Source: Trebonia kvetii (GTDB taxonomy: Bacteria; Actinomycetota; Actinomycetes; Streptosporangiales; Streptosporangiaceae). Taken from it: a stretch of 64,000 bases of DNA. Shown here in pieces: positions 8,120-15,509 of the stretch. A program made the position numbers and the translations under genes. The notes beneath the pieces were generated by a model, which ran no database searches, was not told the DNA's origin, and saw only the letters and a program-made list of their open reading frames with translations. The DNA lies in the NCBI RefSeq assembly GCF_007827045.1, contig NZ_RPFW01000010.1, forward strand, positions 230,651 through 294,650, in the 5' to 3' direction. How positions within the stretch are numbered: the first letter of the stretch is position 1; every line of letters starts with the position of its first letter.

Positions 8120-8806
8120 GTGACACGCGTGCTCGTGGTCGAGGACGAGGAATCGTTCAGCGACGCGATCTCTTACATGCTCCGCAAGGAGGGCTTCGAG
8201 GTCGCTGTCTGCGCGACGGGCCCGGACGCGCTCGAAACTTTCGACCGGACCGGTGCCGACCTGGTGCTCCTTGACCTGATGCTGCCCGGCCTGCCGGGCA
8301 GCGAGGTATGCCGCTCGCTGCGCGAGCGGTCAAGCGTGCCCGTGATCATGCTGACCGCCAAGGACAGCGAGATCGACAAGGTGGTCGGCCTCGAACTCGG
8401 CGCCGACGACTACGTCACCAAGCCGTTCTCCTCCAGGGAACTCGTGGCCCGGATGCGGGCCGTGCTCAGGCGGCGCGGCGACGTCGAGGAAGTCGCGGAC
8501 GCCACGCTCGAGGCGGGGCCGGTGCGCATGGACGTGGAACGCCACGTGGTCAGCGTCCGCGGTGACCAGGTTCAGCTACCGCTGAAGGAGTTCGAGCTCC
8601 TCCAGGTGCTGTTGCGCAACGCGGACCGGGTGCTGACCCGGATGCAGCTCATCGACCGGGTGTGGGGCGCCGACTACGTGGGCGACACGAAGACGCTCGA
8701 CGTGCACATCAAGCGGCTGCGCGCCAAGATCGAGACCGACCCGGCCAAGCCGCGGCACATCGTGACCGTGCGCGGGCTGGGCTACAAGTTCGAATCGGCG
8801 GGCTGA
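8120..8806 (+). CDS. regX3: Response regulator RegX3 (OmpR/PhoB family)
   Basis: A 228-aa response regulator. The receiver domain (residues 1-120) has the acidic pair in VVEDEESF, the phospho-acceptor Asp in LVLLDLMLPGLPG and the conserved Lys in GADDYVTKPF. The C-terminal winged helix contains LPLKEFELL and DVHIKRLRAKIE, as in OmpR-type DNA-binding domains. It starts with GTG preceded by a strong AGGAGGGGAG ribosome-binding site and lies 54 bp after senX3, so the two are cotranscribed. Homologues activate high-affinity phosphate uptake under phosphate limitation. A perfect hairpin follows the stop codon. Confidence 0.94.
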   Translation: MTRVLVVEDEESFSDAISYMLRKEGFEVAVCATGPDALETFDRTGADLVLLDLMLPGLPGSEVCRSLRERSSVPVIMLTAKDSEIDKVVGLELGADDYVTKPFSSRELVARMRAVLRRRGDVEEVADATLEAGPVRMDVERHVVSVRGDQVQLPLKEFELLQVLLRNADRVLTRMQLIDRVWGADYVGDTKTLDVHIKRLRAKIETDPAKPRHIVTVRGLGYKFESAG

Positions 8807-8823
8807 GGCCAGCCAGGACCGTC

Positions 8824-8875
8824 AAACGCCGCGGCCCCCGCACCAGGTCAGCCTGGTGCGGGGGCCGCGGCGTTT
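8824..8875. terminator. Bidirectional terminator between regX3 and the convergent lipoprotein gene
   Basis: A perfect 24-bp inverted repeat with the tetraloop TCAG. The outermost pairs are AAA/TTT, so each strand ends in a short U run. It sits exactly between two convergent stop codons. Confidence 0.85.
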
Positions 8876-8888
8876 GCTGCTGTGCCCG

Positions 8889-9497
8889 TCAGGTGCCGGT
8901 CGGCGACGGGGTGGCCGACACCGACGCAGCCGGCGTGGAGGGCGCCGTGCTCGGCGCCTGCGAGTAGGTCTCGAAGTAGAAGGACTGGGCCATCACCGGA
9001 ACCACGAGCCGCACCTGGCCCGCGCGCTGGAACTGCAGGAACAGCGTGACGTTGGAGCCGCCGGTGAGCGTCGTCTTCAGGTTGTTGAGCACGATTTCCG
9101 GCTGCGGCCCGGTGAGGTTGACCGGCGTGGCGCCCGCGGGGAGCGCGACAGAGCCGCCGGGCAGCGAGACGCTCGCGGCCGTGCCGGGCGCCGTGACGCT
9201 CTCTAGCGTGTCCGACCGGCTTCCGCCGTTGTACAGCGAGAGGAACAGGCCGGCCGACGAGCCGGGCGGCAGCGATGACGCCATCGTGGGCGTGCTCGGC
9301 CCGCCGAGTACGAACACGTTGGTGATCTGGATTCCGTTCTGGACGGTGTGCGCTCCCGAGGACGCGGAGTGGAACTGCAGTGTCGGGGCGTCGCTGCCGG
9401 CTTCGCAGCCGGCGACGGCCGGAATCAGCAAGGCCAGGACGCCGCCACAGAAAAGCAGGCGGCCGGCTGCGGTCTTCCGTGAGCTTGCGCGGATCAC
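8889..9497 (-). CDS. Secreted lipoprotein, DUF461/PCu(A)C-like
   Basis: A 202-aa lipoprotein precursor. The GTG start at 9497 has a GAGGAGG ribosome-binding site 8 nt upstream. A basic n-region, a hydrophobic stretch (LLFCGGVLALLIPAV) and the lipobox AVAGC follow, so the mature protein would be anchored on the outer face of the membrane. The body (IQITNVFVLGG, GLFLSLYNGG, SLPGGSVALPAG) resembles DUF461/PCu(A)C copper-chaperone-like domains, but the Met/His copper ligands of true PCu(A)C proteins are not evident. The tail is Pro/Ser/Thr-rich. Similar lipoproteins lie beside carD in streptomycetes. Copper binding is not supported. Confidence 0.75.
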   Translation of the reverse strand: MIRASSRKTAAGRLLFCGGVLALLIPAVAGCEAGSDAPTLQFHSASSGAHTVQNGIQITNVFVLGGPSTPTMASSLPPGSSAGLFLSLYNGGSRSDTLESVTAPGTAASVSLPGGSVALPAGATPVNLTGPQPEIVLNNLKTTLTGGSNVTLFLQFQRAGQVRLVVPVMAQSFYFETYSQAPSTAPSTPAASVSATPSPTGT

Positions 9498-9654
9498 GGC
9501 GGATGCCTCCTCGTTCAGTGGTGCGGGAGGTGATCTCACTCCCGGTACGGCCACGTGGCCTCGCGGTCCACTACAGGCGGTAGAAATCGTATCGGTCCAC
9601 GGAATGACCAAAACGCGGGGGCTGGCTTTCCGGGGTCAGGCGTCGCGGGGCGGG

Positions 9655-10425
9655 TCAGCGGGCGGCCGAAGACGCCGGACCTGGACCGGTGCCGGCCTGG
9701 GCCAGTTTCCCCATGGCCGACGTGAGCTGGAAGTTGCCGGAAAGGCCCCGGTAGACCCTGGCGGAGGCGTCCCGGTAGACGAGAAGAACGGTCAGCTGAC
9801 TGCCCGGGTGATAGGCGGCGCCGAGTACGTTGCCGCTGTCCGCCGCACCGATCGCCACGCCGTCGCCGTCATTCTTGGTGTAGCCGGTCAGCTCGCGGAT
9901 CACCGGCCCGGTCCCCGCGAAGTACACGCGGACCTTGGCCGCGGCTGCCTGCCGGGACAGACGGCTCAATCTCGCGTCGCAGCGACAGCCTGCAGGGATG
10001 AGCGCGACCACCGAGCTTGCCAGCGAGTTGACCGGTGCGGTCCGGCCGTCGAGCTGAATGTCGCCCGCGGGCAGCGTCTTCACGCTGGCGGACGGTACCG
10101 CCGACGGCGTCGCCGGCCGGCTGGCGCTGACCGTGGGCGCCAGCGCGGGGCTCATCGTCACCACCGACAGCAGCACGCCGCCGATGAGGGAGATGGCCAG
10201 GCAAGCCGCGATGAGCGGGATGATCGCTGCCTGCCCGCCGGCGTCCCGCACCCGGAACGGACGGAAGAGCCGCAGTGCCCGCTGCCGTCGACGCCGCGCA
10301 CGCTGTTCGCGATGGTAAGCGAGCACGTCGCGATCGAGTTCCCGCGCATCGTCGGGGATCACGATGTTCACCGGAGGCAGGTTGCCGTCATCCCGCCCCG
10401 GTTCGCTGGCGAAGCTCACTGGCAC
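9655..10425 (-). CDS. Hypothetical single-pass membrane protein
   Basis: A 256-aa protein. A basic cytoplasmic N-terminus (RARRRRQRALRLFRPF) is followed by one transmembrane helix at about residues 67-90, a Ser/Pro/Thr/Ala-rich linker and an extracytoplasmic domain of about 130 residues. The latter contains a CRC motif (IPAGCRCDARL) and strands such as KVRVYFAGTGPV and QLTVLLVYRDASARVY. I do not recognise the family. The two nearby cysteines suggest a redox or disulfide site, but this is inference only. It is tandem with the lipoprotein gene on the minus strand and upstream of carD in the opposite orientation. Confidence 0.65.
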   Translation of the reverse strand: MPVSFASEPGRDDGNLPPVNIVIPDDARELDRDVLAYHREQRARRRRQRALRLFRPFRVRDAGGQAAIIPLIAACLAISLIGGVLLSVVTMSPALAPTVSASRPATPSAVPSASVKTLPAGDIQLDGRTAPVNSLASSVVALIPAGCRCDARLSRLSRQAAAAKVRVYFAGTGPVIRELTGYTKNDGDGVAIGAADSGNVLGAAYHPGSQLTVLLVYRDASARVYRGLSGNFQLTSAMGKLAQAGTGPGPASSAAR

Positions 10426-10694
10426 CTCTTCTGTCGGTGGCCGCGGCCACTGACCCTTTCAGTCAAGTATGAGCCCGTCCGGGGTGCGCGCGGACCTCGT
10501 GCCCGGTGATTTCCGGAGGTCTGCTGGATCCCTCAGGTAGACTGGGTATGGATCGTTAGCGACGACGCACCGGGACCGGGGCCTAGGCGGCGGGTCAGCG
10601 CGGTGGCAGTGCACCCGGTTATGGGCGCGTAGTCGGCCGTGCCAACCGTCGTAGATGCCAGTTGAGCATACTTGCTGTGCTCGAAATTAGCGTA

Positions 10695-10752
10695 TTGACC
10701 TGCATATTTGCCGGCAAGGGCATTTTATCGGTGGTCTCGGCCGTGGTAAGAT
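10695..10752 (+). promoter_or_regulatory. Candidate carD promoter region
   Basis: A -35-like TTGACC (10695-10700) and a strong -10 box TAAGAT (10747-10752) lie upstream of carD. They are too far apart to be one promoter. TAAGAT pairs better with TTATCG 16 bp upstream, and TTGACC may serve a second start. A GGAAGGGG ribosome-binding site precedes the ATG by 10 nt. Confidence 0.45.
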
Positions 10753-10780
10753 AGCCTTCAGCGGAAGGGGTACTTGCCAG

Positions 10781-11263
10781 ATGTCTTTTAAGGTCGGCGA
10801 TACCGTCGTTTACCCCCACCATGGGGCTGCTCGCATCGAAGCCGTTGAGAGCCGTACGATCAAGGGCGAGGAGAAGACCTATCTGGTCCTGAAGGTCGAC
10901 AAGGGCGACCTTACCGTGCGAGTCCCCGCGGACAACGCGGAACTCGTCGGTGTGCGGGACGTGGTAGGCGCTGAAGGGCTTGAGCGAGTGTTCGAGGTGC
11001 TTCGCGCACCGCACACCGAGGAGCCCACGAACTGGTCGCGTCGGTACAAGGCCAACCTGGAGAAGCTTGCCTCCGGTGACGTGAACAAGGTCGCCGAGGT
11101 AGTCAGGGACCTCTGGCGCAGGGACAAGGAGCGCGGGCTTTCCGCCGGTGAGAAGCGGATGCTGGCGAAGGCCCGGCAGATTCTCGTGAGCGAGCTCGCG
11201 CTCGCCGAGAAGACCAACGAGGACAAGGCCGAGGCGCTTCTGGACGAGGTTCTTGCTTCGTAG
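10781..11263 (+). CDS. carD: RNA polymerase-binding transcription factor CarD
   Basis: A 160-aa CarD. The N-terminal RNA-polymerase-interaction domain (Tudor-like, about residues 1-60) begins FKVGDTVVYPHHGAARIE, and the C-terminal helical DNA-binding domain contains NWSRRYKANLEKLASGD and the conserved GLSAGEKRML. CarD stabilises RNA polymerase open complexes at rRNA and many other promoters and is essential in mycobacteria. Length and sequence are typical. In many actinomycetes carD is followed by ispD and ispF; here ispF follows after a 277-bp gap without ispD. Confidence 0.96.
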   Translation: MSFKVGDTVVYPHHGAARIEAVESRTIKGEEKTYLVLKVDKGDLTVRVPADNAELVGVRDVVGAEGLERVFEVLRAPHTEEPTNWSRRYKANLEKLASGDVNKVAEVVRDLWRRDKERGLSAGEKRMLAKARQILVSELALAEKTNEDKAEALLDEVLAS

Positions 11264-11294
11264 GGATGTTCTCAAGTCAAAAGCTTGGCGGTGG

Positions 11295-11365
11295 ATGGGC
11301 CGCCGGGGTCGATTTCTCGCCGCACTCCTTCGGAAGGCCGCGAGGAAATCACCCCGGCGGCCCAT
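11295..11365 (+). terminator. Long hairpin downstream of carD
   Basis: Two nearly complementary arms of about 26 nt (ATGGGCCGCCGGGGT... and ...CCCCGGCGGCCCAT) with few mismatches and a loop of about 20 nt. It lies in the gap between carD and ispF and probably ends carD transcription. No clear U tract follows. Confidence 0.6.
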
Positions 11366-11540
11366 CGCCGTCTCCGGGGCTTCGAGTGAAACCAGCGCGC
11401 ATGGGCCTTCGGCCACGCGCCGGGGGGCTTGACGCTCTACCTGGGGCTTAACAATGATCCTTGGTGGGGCTGGGGCGGGCAGGGTCTCTCTTTTTAAGGG
11501 GTGACGCGGGGTCGGCGGGTCTTCTCGGTAGGGTTTGGGC

Positions 11541-12020
11541 GTGGAGAAGATGCCGCGGGTGGGGCTTGGGGTGGATGTGCACCCCTTTGCTGAGGGGCGG
11601 ACGCTGTTTCTTGCCGGGCTTGAGTGGCCGGGGGAGACGGGGCTCGCTGGGCATTCTGACGGGGATGCCGCCGCGCATGCCGCCTGCGATGCGCTGTTGT
11701 CCGCGGCGGGGCTCGGGGATCTCGGTGCCAACTTCGGCACGTCGCGGCCCGAGTGGGCGGGTGCGCCAGGGGTCGCGCTGCTCAGGGAGACCGCCCGGCT
11801 GGTGGCCGAGGCGGGTTACGTCATCGGGAATGTGGCGGTGTACGTGATCGGGAACCGGCCGAAGATCGGGTCGCGCAGAGCCGAGGCCGTTTCCGTGCTC
11901 AGTGCGGCACTGTCGGGGGCCTCGGTATCCCTGTCCGCCACCACGACCGACGGTCTCGGACTTACCGGACGCGGTGAGGGCATCGCCGCGATGGCGACCG
12001 CCCTGGTGCTCCCGGCCTAG
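11541..12020 (+). CDS. ispF: 2-C-methyl-D-erythritol 2,4-cyclodiphosphate synthase
   Basis: A 159-aa enzyme of the MEP isoprenoid pathway that forms MEcPP and CMP from CDP-ME 2-phosphate. The zinc ligands are in GVDVHPF (D-x-H), with GLAGHSDGDAAAHAACDALL, DLGANFGT and the C-terminal TTTDGLGLTGRGEGIAA motif. The GTG at 11541 follows a TAGGGT -10 box by 6 nt, so the message is probably leaderless; TTG at 11535 and ATG at 11550 are alternatives. Its usual upstream partner ispD is not in the window. Confidence 0.94.
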   Translation: MEKMPRVGLGVDVHPFAEGRTLFLAGLEWPGETGLAGHSDGDAAAHAACDALLSAAGLGDLGANFGTSRPEWAGAPGVALLRETARLVAEAGYVIGNVAVYVIGNRPKIGSRRAEAVSVLSAALSGASVSLSATTTDGLGLTGRGEGIAAMATALVLPA

Positions 12021-12034
12021 AGTTCGCCCGGCGG

Positions 12035-13432
12035 CTATTCCTCGTCGTCTGCGGGCGGGGCGGGCATCGAGCGGACCCGGTTGAGCCGGGGAACCGGGGC
12101 CGTCGCGAATGGCGGTGCGTCGTCATCGAGCTCCGGAGGCTGCCTGCGGCCCGGAGGCTGGTCGCTCACGGAGTCGTCGGCGTCACCCTTGTCTGCACCC
12201 TTGTCGCCGTTGTGACCGTTGCCGTCGGCGTCCGCTTGCTCCTCGTGCGCCGGGTAGACCTGGCCCGCGTAGGGACCACCAGCCTCCTCGGAGTCCCAGT
12301 AGTCGGGTCGCCCGGTCCGCGGCGCCGCGCCGCCCGCGTACCTGATCCCCGCCGGCGTCCTGGCCGGCACGGGTAGGGGCACGGTCGGTGGCTCAGCCGT
12401 CGCGGACGACGCCGCCATTTCGGCCGCTGCGGTCTCTGCGGCGTCTGGCGCCTCAGCTGACCCGGCTTCCGGGTGCGTCGGCTCCGCCGCGGGTGCCTCC
12501 TGGACAGGCGCCGCCTCCTGAACAGGCGTCGGCTCCGCCGCGGGTGCCTCCTGGACAGGCGCCGCCTCCTGAACAGGCGCCGCCTCCGGCACGGGCGGGG
12601 CCTCCGGCACGGGCGGGGCTCCCGCCGCAGCCGGCGTGAGCACCGTCGGCGGTTCCGCCTCCCCGGCGTCGGCGACCACCGGCTCCTCCCGGGTTGGCGC
12701 GGTGTCAGGCGCGATGTCGGGCACGCTGTCCGTCTCCGGAGCCGGCATCGGGATGGCGGCCTCGGCGACCGGCGGCGGTGGCGTGAAGGCGGCGGGCAGG
12801 GCAATCGGCGGCGCGGGCGGCCGGAGCTGCCCGCTGGCGGCGAGCGCGGGGATCTCCACGGTGGACGCCTCGGCCGCGGACAGGGGCAGCGACAGTCCGG
12901 GGATATCGAGCGTGCCAGGAACAGACTCCAGGCCGCCGCGACGGGACTGGCGGTCAGCGGGACCGGCCGCCTGCTGCGGCTGCGACCTGGACTGCCGCAG
13001 CATGGTGAGCAGCAGGCTGAAGGCGAGCAGTACCGCCGCCACGGGGGCCGCCGCGACGATCCCCTCGGTCGGCCGTGGCCGAAGCGCGTAGTTCATGGCA
13101 TGCAGCACGTCGGTGACGGCGATCGCGGCTAGCAGGACGACGATCACCAGCCACGCCCACAGGCGGGCCAACCAGCGTCCGTCGCGCAGCGTGACCGCCG
13201 CCACGCAGGCGATGACGAGCACGGCGTCGAACAGCCCTGGGTAATACCGGGCGAGCTGCGTAGATACGCCGCCGAGCAGCGCGATCGCGTGCACGCCCGA
13301 ATACGAGAAGACGAAGGTCGCCGCGGCCACGGCGACCACCACGAGCGCGACAAGCAGGTTCACCAGGAGGCGAGTCCAGTTGCGGCGGGGTGGTGCCGGT
13401 GCGGATTCCGGCGCCGGAAGGGGGCTGTTCAT
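12035..13432 (-). CDS. DUF2637/SpdB-like membrane protein with Pro/Ala/Glu-rich tail
   Basis: A 465-aa protein. Residues 1-150 hold four hydrophobic helices (LLVNLLVALVVVAVAAATFVF, YPGLFDAVLVIACVAAVTL, LWAWLVIVVLLAAIAV, IVAAAPVAAVLLAFSLLL) resembling DUF2637 membrane proteins. About 300 residues of low-complexity Pro/Ala/Glu/Val sequence follow, including a tandem 17-residue repeat rich in PVQEA, and an acidic C-terminus. The tail is probably disordered and cytoplasmic. The role is unknown. It is convergent with ispF and divergent from rlmB. A chromosomal DUF2637 protein is common in Streptomyces and relatives, so this is not evidence of a mobile element. Confidence 0.7.
   Translation of the reverse strand: MNSPLPAPESAPAPPRRNWTRLLVNLLVALVVVAVAAATFVFSYSGVHAIALLGGVSTQLARYYPGLFDAVLVIACVAAVTLRDGRWLARLWAWLVIVVLLAAIAVTDVLHAMNYALRPRPTEGIVAAAPVAAVLLAFSLLLTMLRQSRSQPQQAAGPADRQSRRGGLESVPGTLDIPGLSLPLSAAEASTVEIPALAASGQLRPPAPPIALPAAFTPPPPVAEAAIPMPAPETDSVPDIAPDTAPTREEPVVADAGEAEPPTVLTPAAAGAPPVPEAPPVPEAAPVQEAAPVQEAPAAEPTPVQEAAPVQEAPAAEPTHPEAGSAEAPDAAETAAAEMAASSATAEPPTVPLPVPARTPAGIRYAGGAAPRTGRPDYWDSEEAGGPYAGQVYPAHEEQADADGNGHNGDKGADKGDADDSVSDQPPGRRQPPELDDDAPPFATAPVPRLNRVRSMPAPPADDEE
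12475..12576. repeat. 51-bp tandem repeat inside the DUF2637-like gene
   Basis: Two adjacent copies of a 51-bp unit, each coding 17 residues of the Pro/Ala/Glu linker. A shorter duplicated 18-bp unit (glycine/proline coding) follows. Such in-frame repeats are expected to vary in number between strains. Confidence 0.75.
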
Positions 13433-13816
13433 CGGGACGTCATTCCGTTTGCCAGGAGGGACCCTGCCGGGGGCCTTCGCGATTAATTTCCCTGTTACGC
13501 GATGACCACGCTATCGGTGTTCGTAATAGATTGGAACGATTTCCCGCGTTGGCGTGGTGTGTCGGAGCGGACCATTCCGTCCAGATGTCGCATGCTTCGC
13601 CTGATCAAGGAAGATCAAAAAGGCTTCGACGTGCACCGGATCGTCGCGCCGCACGCGACAGTGCGCCGCGGCAACTACCCTTTAAGGCGCGGGGAGCAGC
13701 GGACCAGGCGCGATGAACGCGCAGGACACCATGCCACCGGTGGGGACGACCCCCCGGACCCCCGGAGGCGAGCTGCGCTCGCGAGGAGTGAACGTGATCA
13801 AGCGGCGGAGCAGGCG

Positions 13817-15013
13817 ATGAGCGGGCAGAAAAAGGGCGGGCAGGACGGCAGGGCGGCGGGCGGTGGCGGCTTCTCAAAGCGAGGCAAGCCGCGCCCGGGC
13901 ACCGGCGGCTTCCGCCGCGACAAGCTCGAGGGCAAGGGCCCCACGCCCCCCGCTCACATGCGCCCGGGCCATCCCGCGCAGAGGGCGGCGTCCAGGTCGG
14001 CGGCCGCCGCGAGTGGCCGGCCGGGCCAGCGAGGAACGGGGCGGGGCGGGGAAACACGCAACCGTTCGGAATCGTCTTATGAGAGCCAGGGACCGCGAGG
14101 CAGCGGCGAGGGGCCGGAGATGGTCGCGGGACGCAACTCCGTCGTGGAGTCGCTGCGGGCGGGGATCCCGGCCATGGTCCTGTACGTCGCGGGCCGGGCG
14201 CAGGAGGACGACCGGGTCGCGGAGTCCGTGCAACTGGCGTCGGACGCGGGCATCGCGGTGCTCGAGGCGGGCGTGCCCGAGCTCGACCGGATGACGGGCG
14301 GCGCGATCCACCAGGGTGTCGCATTGCGGGTGCGCCCGTACGAGTACGCGCACCCGGAGGAATTCACCGAACGGCTTGGGGCGACTCCGCCACTGATCGT
14401 TGCCCTGGACGGCGTGACCGACCCGCGGAACCTCGGTGCCATCGTGCGCTCGGCTGCCGCGTTCGGCGCGACGGGCATCGTCGTGCCAACGCGCAGGTCG
14501 GCAGGGGTGACCGCCGGGGCGTGGAAGGCGTCGGCCGGTGCGCTGTCCCGGCTGCCCGTCGCGCAGGCGGTCAACCTGACCCGGGCTATTGAGGCCTACA
14601 AGAAGGCCGGCTTCTTCGTGGCGGGTCTGGACGCCGAGGGCACGACCGACGTGCACGACATGTCGATCGCGGACGGCCCGATGGTGCTCGTCATCGGTTC
14701 CGAGGGCCGCGGGCTGTCCCGGGTGGTCGCCGGGGCCTGCGACATGCTCGTGTCCATCCCGATGGTGTCGGGCAACGAGTCGCTCAACGCAGGCATCGCG
14801 GCGTCGATCGCCCTCTATGAGATCGCCGGTGCGCGCGCCGGCCGGTTATACGCGTCCTTCTCCGGGGGGTTGGGGGGGCGTCCCTCCGGGGATTATGGCG
14901 CCGACTTGGCGATGACCTTCAAGGCCGCCGAGGTGCGCTTCTTTTCCGCGTCCGTGATGCCGCTTGTCAGCGCTAGGTCGACACGTTCGACGACGCGCGC
15001 GGCCTGCAGATAG
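13817..15013 (+). CDS. rlmB: 23S rRNA (guanosine-2'-O-)-methyltransferase RlmB / TrmH family
   Basis: SPOUT-class rRNA 2'-O-methyltransferase. A basic Gly-rich N-terminus with the conserved LEGKGPTPPA is followed by an L30e-like substrate-binding domain (MVAGRNSVVESLRAG) and the SPOUT domain with ALDGVTDPRNLGAIVRSA, VIGSEGRGLS and the C-terminal knot IPMVSGNESLNAGIAASIALYE. The ATG at 13817 was chosen because the conserved N-terminus begins there. RlmB proteins normally end just after IALYE. Here the frame continues about 60 residues through a G-rich stretch (14864-14900) and 121 bp into the convergent marR gene, so the original stop seems lost or an indel is present. The 384 bp upstream hold no other gene I can support. 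Confidence 0.9.
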   Translation: MSGQKKGGQDGRAAGGGGFSKRGKPRPGTGGFRRDKLEGKGPTPPAHMRPGHPAQRAASRSAAAASGRPGQRGTGRGGETRNRSESSYESQGPRGSGEGPEMVAGRNSVVESLRAGIPAMVLYVAGRAQEDDRVAESVQLASDAGIAVLEAGVPELDRMTGGAIHQGVALRVRPYEYAHPEEFTERLGATPPLIVALDGVTDPRNLGAIVRSAAAFGATGIVVPTRRSAGVTAGAWKASAGALSRLPVAQAVNLTRAIEAYKKAGFFVAGLDAEGTTDVHDMSIADGPMVLVIGSEGRGLSRVVAGACDMLVSIPMVSGNESLNAGIAASIALYEIAGARAGRLYASFSGGLGGRPSGDYGADLAMTFKAAEVRFFSASVMPLVSARSTRSTTRAACR

Positions 15014-15369
15014 CCGTCGCGGCCCTTGTCGGTGATCTCGAGCAGGATGGACCGGCCGCGGCCGCGCGCCTGACTCTCGGTGACCCAGCCGATCTTGCGC
15101 AGGTGCCCGATCGCGAGTGCGGCGCCCTGCGGCGTTAGCCCGATAACGCGCGACAGGTCGGCGACCGTGCGCGGGCCGCGCTCCATGAGCTCGGCGGCCA
15201 GTCCGACCTGCGCCATCGTGACATCCAGCTCGGCGAGCCCGTCGTCGAACGCGCGCCGGAACACCAGGTGGGCACGCCAGACCAGGTAGCCGACGCTGTC
15301 GCCTGGCCAGGCGTGCGCCGGTGCCTGCGGCGCGCTCGCCAGGGCCTCCCTGGCCTGTCGGTCGGCCAT
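14893..15369 (-). CDS. MarR-family transcriptional regulator
   Basis: A 158-aa winged-helix regulator (AELMERGPRTVADLSRVIGL, TPQGAALAIGHLRKIGWV, RGRSILLEITDKG). The ATG at 15369 is preferred over an upstream in-frame ATG because the family homology begins there. It is divergent from the LigM-like demethylase gene, and the short gap contains inverted repeats (GCTTnnnAAGC, CAATTG) over the demethylase promoter. A role as its aromatic-compound-responsive repressor is therefore likely (inference from context). The 3' end overlaps the over-long rlmB frame. Confidence 0.85.
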   Translation of the reverse strand: MADRQAREALASAPQAPAHAWPGDSVGYLVWRAHLVFRRAFDDGLAELDVTMAQVGLAAELMERGPRTVADLSRVIGLTPQGAALAIGHLRKIGWVTESQARGRGRSILLEITDKGRDGYLQAARVVERVDLALTSGITDAEKKRTSAALKVIAKSAP

Positions 15370-15418
15370 GGGCAGGAGCGTATCACTGTGCGACCGAAAA
15401 CAATCACTTGTCAATTGC

Positions 15419-15447
15419 TTGTTAAGCGGTTGCCAAGCTCCTAGCAT
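15419..15447 (+). promoter_or_regulatory. Promoter and likely MarR operator of the LigM-like gene
   Basis: The -35 box TTGTTA (15419-15424), 17-bp spacer and -10 box TAGCAT (15442-15447) are near-ideal. The inverted repeat GCTTgttAAGC overlaps the -35 box, and a CAATTG palindrome lies just upstream. Both are suitable for binding by the divergent MarR protein. Confidence 0.65.
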
Positions 15448-15509
15448 GGGGGCACTGCCCGCCGGCACCGCCAGGCAGGCAGGAGAACACCGCCCATGAA
15501 GGAGAGAGC

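Noticed and set aside
9046..10509. Long plus-strand open frame (487 codons) opposite the lipoprotein and membrane-protein genes
   Set aside because: It is antisense to two genes with signal peptide, ribosome-binding sites and membrane helices; its product is Arg/Gly-rich low-complexity sequence typical of a GC-rich shadow frame.
12035..13432. Mobile-element origin of the DUF2637-like gene near ispF
   Set aside because: It sits inside conserved backbone genes without repeats or integrase, and chromosomal copies of such proteins are common in actinomycetes.
14864..14900. Possible G-quadruplex between rlmB and marR
   Set aside because: There are two G runs of six and seven and shorter ones nearby, but no regular four-run spacing. 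It is noted only as a likely indel hotspot.
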